Shown here: positions 61,860 to 64,000 of the stretch, in pieces
Position numbering within the stretch: position 1 is the stretch's first letter
Layout: each line of letters opens with the position of its first letter
Assembly (NCBI GenBank): GCA_948567375.1
Contig: OX419759.1
Coordinates: 45,237,493-45,301,492 of the forward strand
Direction of reading: 5' to 3'
From: Lunularia cruciata
Taxonomy: Eukaryota > Streptophyta > Marchantiopsida > Lunulariales > Lunulariaceae
Length of the DNA stretch: 64,000 nucleotides
Program-made: the position numbers and the translations under genes
Notes under the pieces: generated by a model
The model's input: only the letters and a program-made list of their open reading frames with translations
What the model was told of the DNA's origin: nothing
The model's database searches: none

Positions 61860-64000
61860 AATAAGGGGTAGGATTATTGTCCCAAAGGGAGCTTGTTCCA
61901 GATGTTACAAAGATGTTTCAAGCATTTACATGCATCATCAATAAGTGGATGAGAGATGAGAGTTTTTACAAACAAAAGCATTATAGGTTGTGGTCAATAA
62001 GAATAGTCTATTTGACAAGAAGAGATTTCAAAGTTTATGAGATTTTTCAAGTTGTAGATGGATGTGCACAAGGTTTTTAATGAAGATAAGGTCTACACAT
62101 TTTTAGTTACTTGCATACTTGAGCTAAGAGACATAATCAATAAGTTAACACAAGCAAGTAGAGGAGATTGGCCACTTTTTTTATGTGCAATGAAGTATGA
62201 GTATGAAGTATTTGATGGAGTATTCTTAGAGGGAAACAAGAAGATCATTTTTGGAGTGGATAGGGAGGCCAAATAAGCATTTGACTTTGAATGAACTTTT
62301 GGGGGAGTTTGAGTTGCTTTATAGGCTAGAGAAGCTCAATGTGGGTGCAAAGAAGATTGAGCTTTTCTTGAAAGCTACATATCCTTTGTTGCATGAGAAA
62401 CTAGAGGTGATCTTGGAGAACAGAGTTGAGGAGGGAGGACTCAATCAATTGGAAGGATGGTTGAAGATGTTTTAGCATTGCTAACAAATAGATAGATGCA
62501 TAAAGATCAATTGCTTTCAATTACACCTATATTTATTAGTCCAAGTATTGCTTCTCATGAGAGCCGACAAGCAAAGAGAAGTTCTTGGCATTGCTAAGAG
62601 GTGATTATGATGTTTCATGAGGTGATTATTGATATAATCATGAGAAACCACCATATGGAGAAGGACTTAGATTTATTGAAGCTTTTATTGTAGAATTTTA
62701 TCAAGGCAAGGTAGTAGAAGGAGAGGATAGATGTGCTAAATGCCTTCATTCCAAAACTACCCATAAAAGCCACTATGTGAGATTTAAGGATGGGGTTGGA
62801 GCCAAGGAGCTAGGGAGTAATTTTAACACAATCATTGTACAAGAGCTACAACAAAAACACCAGTCAAGTTGGAAGGTTGGATGAGCCAATTGTAGCTTTG
62901 ATTGATCATGGTTCGGAATTGAATCTAATTTCCAAGGATTTATGTGATAAAGGATTATGGCCTGTTGGAATTGATCATGATTGGAAGGTGAGAGGGGTGA
63001 ATAAAAATAGAAGTGAGATGTATGGAGCATGTTCTAATGTCAAGGTGACTTTTGGGGATGTTAGTGGCTTCTACAACTCTTTTATCCATTAGAAGGCTAC
63101 ATATCAAATCTTTGCTAGGCTATCTTTATATTACTAGACTGAGGATGGAAACTACGCTTATAGATGATGGATCTACATACATTTGGATAAGGAGCAAGAA
63201 TGGCACAAAAGCAGTCTATATCTTGACTATTTTTGCAAACCATCATAAGAATAGGGACAAATTGAGAGAGGTGTCCTTACCCAAGAAACGGAGGGAGTTT
63301 GTTGATCTTCTCAATGAAGGGGAGTTTTTTGGGGTGTCATTAAAAAGCAAGAACGTGGTGGCATCAAGTACAATGGATTCTTGTTTCACAAGGATAAAGA
63401 GAAGTTCTTATGTAAAATTTTTGCATGTGTCACACAAGGTAGGTGCATGTAATTTACTAGAGTGGAAGAATTAGGGAGAGAAGGAGAAGAATATGTAAAA
63501 TGTGTGCAGTGTGTGTTGGTGGAAGAAAAAGAAATGGAAGAGAGAGAACTTGTATTAGGGATTTTGGACGACCAATATTTCCTAGTGGTTTGAGTAAGTT
63601 GTCCAAGATCTACAATAATTCTATAGATATGGGTGATGAAACTATTATACATAAACATTCCAAAGATATGGGTGATGAAACTATTATACATAAACATCCA
63701 AGGAGGTTTATGAGATGATTTTTGCAAAAGTGGAGAAATTTCAGGTATCAAGAGGCAATGGTTGAGATGAAGTATAAAACTATCAACAAGAAGGTGAAGC
63801 AAGTTGCTTAGCCACTGTGGACTCGCTGCAACAAATAGGATGGACAGCAAAGGAGCAAAGTCATAGAAGGTTTGCAAGAGTGTGTCATCAGTTCATGGAG
63901 GAGACTTTGAAGATGTTGAAGGTTGGAGAGTGAGGTTTTCTTATGGATAAAGAGAATAAGGTATTTACCAAAATGTTATCCAAACATGGTACAACATTTG
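61860..64000 (+). pseudogene. Ty3/gypsy gag-protease region, runs off window
   Basis: The gag-like part at 61877-62475 (VTKMFQAFTCIINKWMRD; LLGEFELLYRLEKLNVGAKK) is broken by frame changes. At ~62880-63090 a retropepsin-like domain reads IVALIDHGSELNLISKDLC, with D-H-G-S in place of the usual D-T/S-G. A linker follows with GSTYIWIRSKNGTKAVYILT (63169-63228) and NRDKLREVSLPKK. Near the window end FLMDKENKVFTKMLSKHG (after one stop) resembles the segment that precedes RT in this family. RT itself would lie beyond 64000. I remember this gag-protease type from moss genomes. It may belong to the same lineage as the integrase-PHD remnant at 22.6-23.5 kb. Confidence 0.65.
63625..63702 (+). repeat. 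Two perfect-to-near-perfect 39-bp tandem units
   Basis: 63625-63663 and 63664-63702 both read AGATATGGGTGATGAAACTA then TTATACATAAACAT. Being a multiple of three, the duplication keeps frame and repeats the 13-residue peptide DMGDETIIHKHSK. Confidence 0.9.

Overview
The window looks like nuclear DNA of a land plant, most likely a bryophyte (moss). This is inferred from three plant-type genes with many short GT-AG introns, from Ty3/gypsy families that I associate from memory with moss genomes, and from patches of moderate-GC gene DNA alternating with AT-rich, retroelement-filled DNA. No species call is made.

Three intact multi-exon genes could be assembled by joining exons in phase. (1) Minus strand, 3674-7517: a 397-residue Sec14-like (CRAL-TRIO) lipid-binding protein in seven exons. 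(2) Minus strand, 15164-18459: a 284-residue secretory membrane protein with a signal peptide, one C2H2 zinc finger, a Cys/His-rich region and a C-terminal transmembrane segment, in nine exons including a 26-nt microexon. (3) Plus strand, 42390-47909: a 705-residue long coiled-coil protein in five exons, resembling Arabidopsis At1g24560. Its 2.4-kb last intron carries a duplicated ~0.55-kb repeat with a 449-bp insertion.

Between and around the genes lie mobile elements. 20.6-25.3 kb: a diverged inverted repeat of about 0.4-0.45 kb per arm flanks a receptor-kinase fragment, an LTR-like sequence and the remnant of a retroviral integrase ending in a PHD finger. 25990-31635 and 34475-40112: two full-length copies of one chromodomain-bearing Ty3/gypsy element (chromovirus). 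Each has equal-length LTRs, a tRNA-Met primer site, 5-bp target duplications and a decayed gag-pol. Copy 2 (LTRs ~2% diverged) sits inside the reverse-transcriptase reading frame of an older LINE-like element (~32.4-41.5 kb). Copy 1 is older (LTRs ~8-9% diverged). A third, minus-strand solo LTR of the family is at 59280-59751. From 61.9 kb to the window end lies the gag-protease part of another Ty3/gypsy family.

The most interesting signal is in the chromovirus. Gag and pol are in different frames, joined by a GGGAAAC slippery heptamer, a 7-nt spacer and a 9-bp stem-loop. This is a textbook -1 frameshift signal, conserved in both copies although their coding sequence is decayed. The U3 of the LTRs also carries a perfect four-unit heat-shock element. 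Both copies share premature stops, which suggests mobilisation in trans from an already defective lineage.

No rRNA, tRNA or CRISPR array was recognised. Large parts (1-3.6, 8.2-15.1, 47.9-57 kb) hold no gene I can support.
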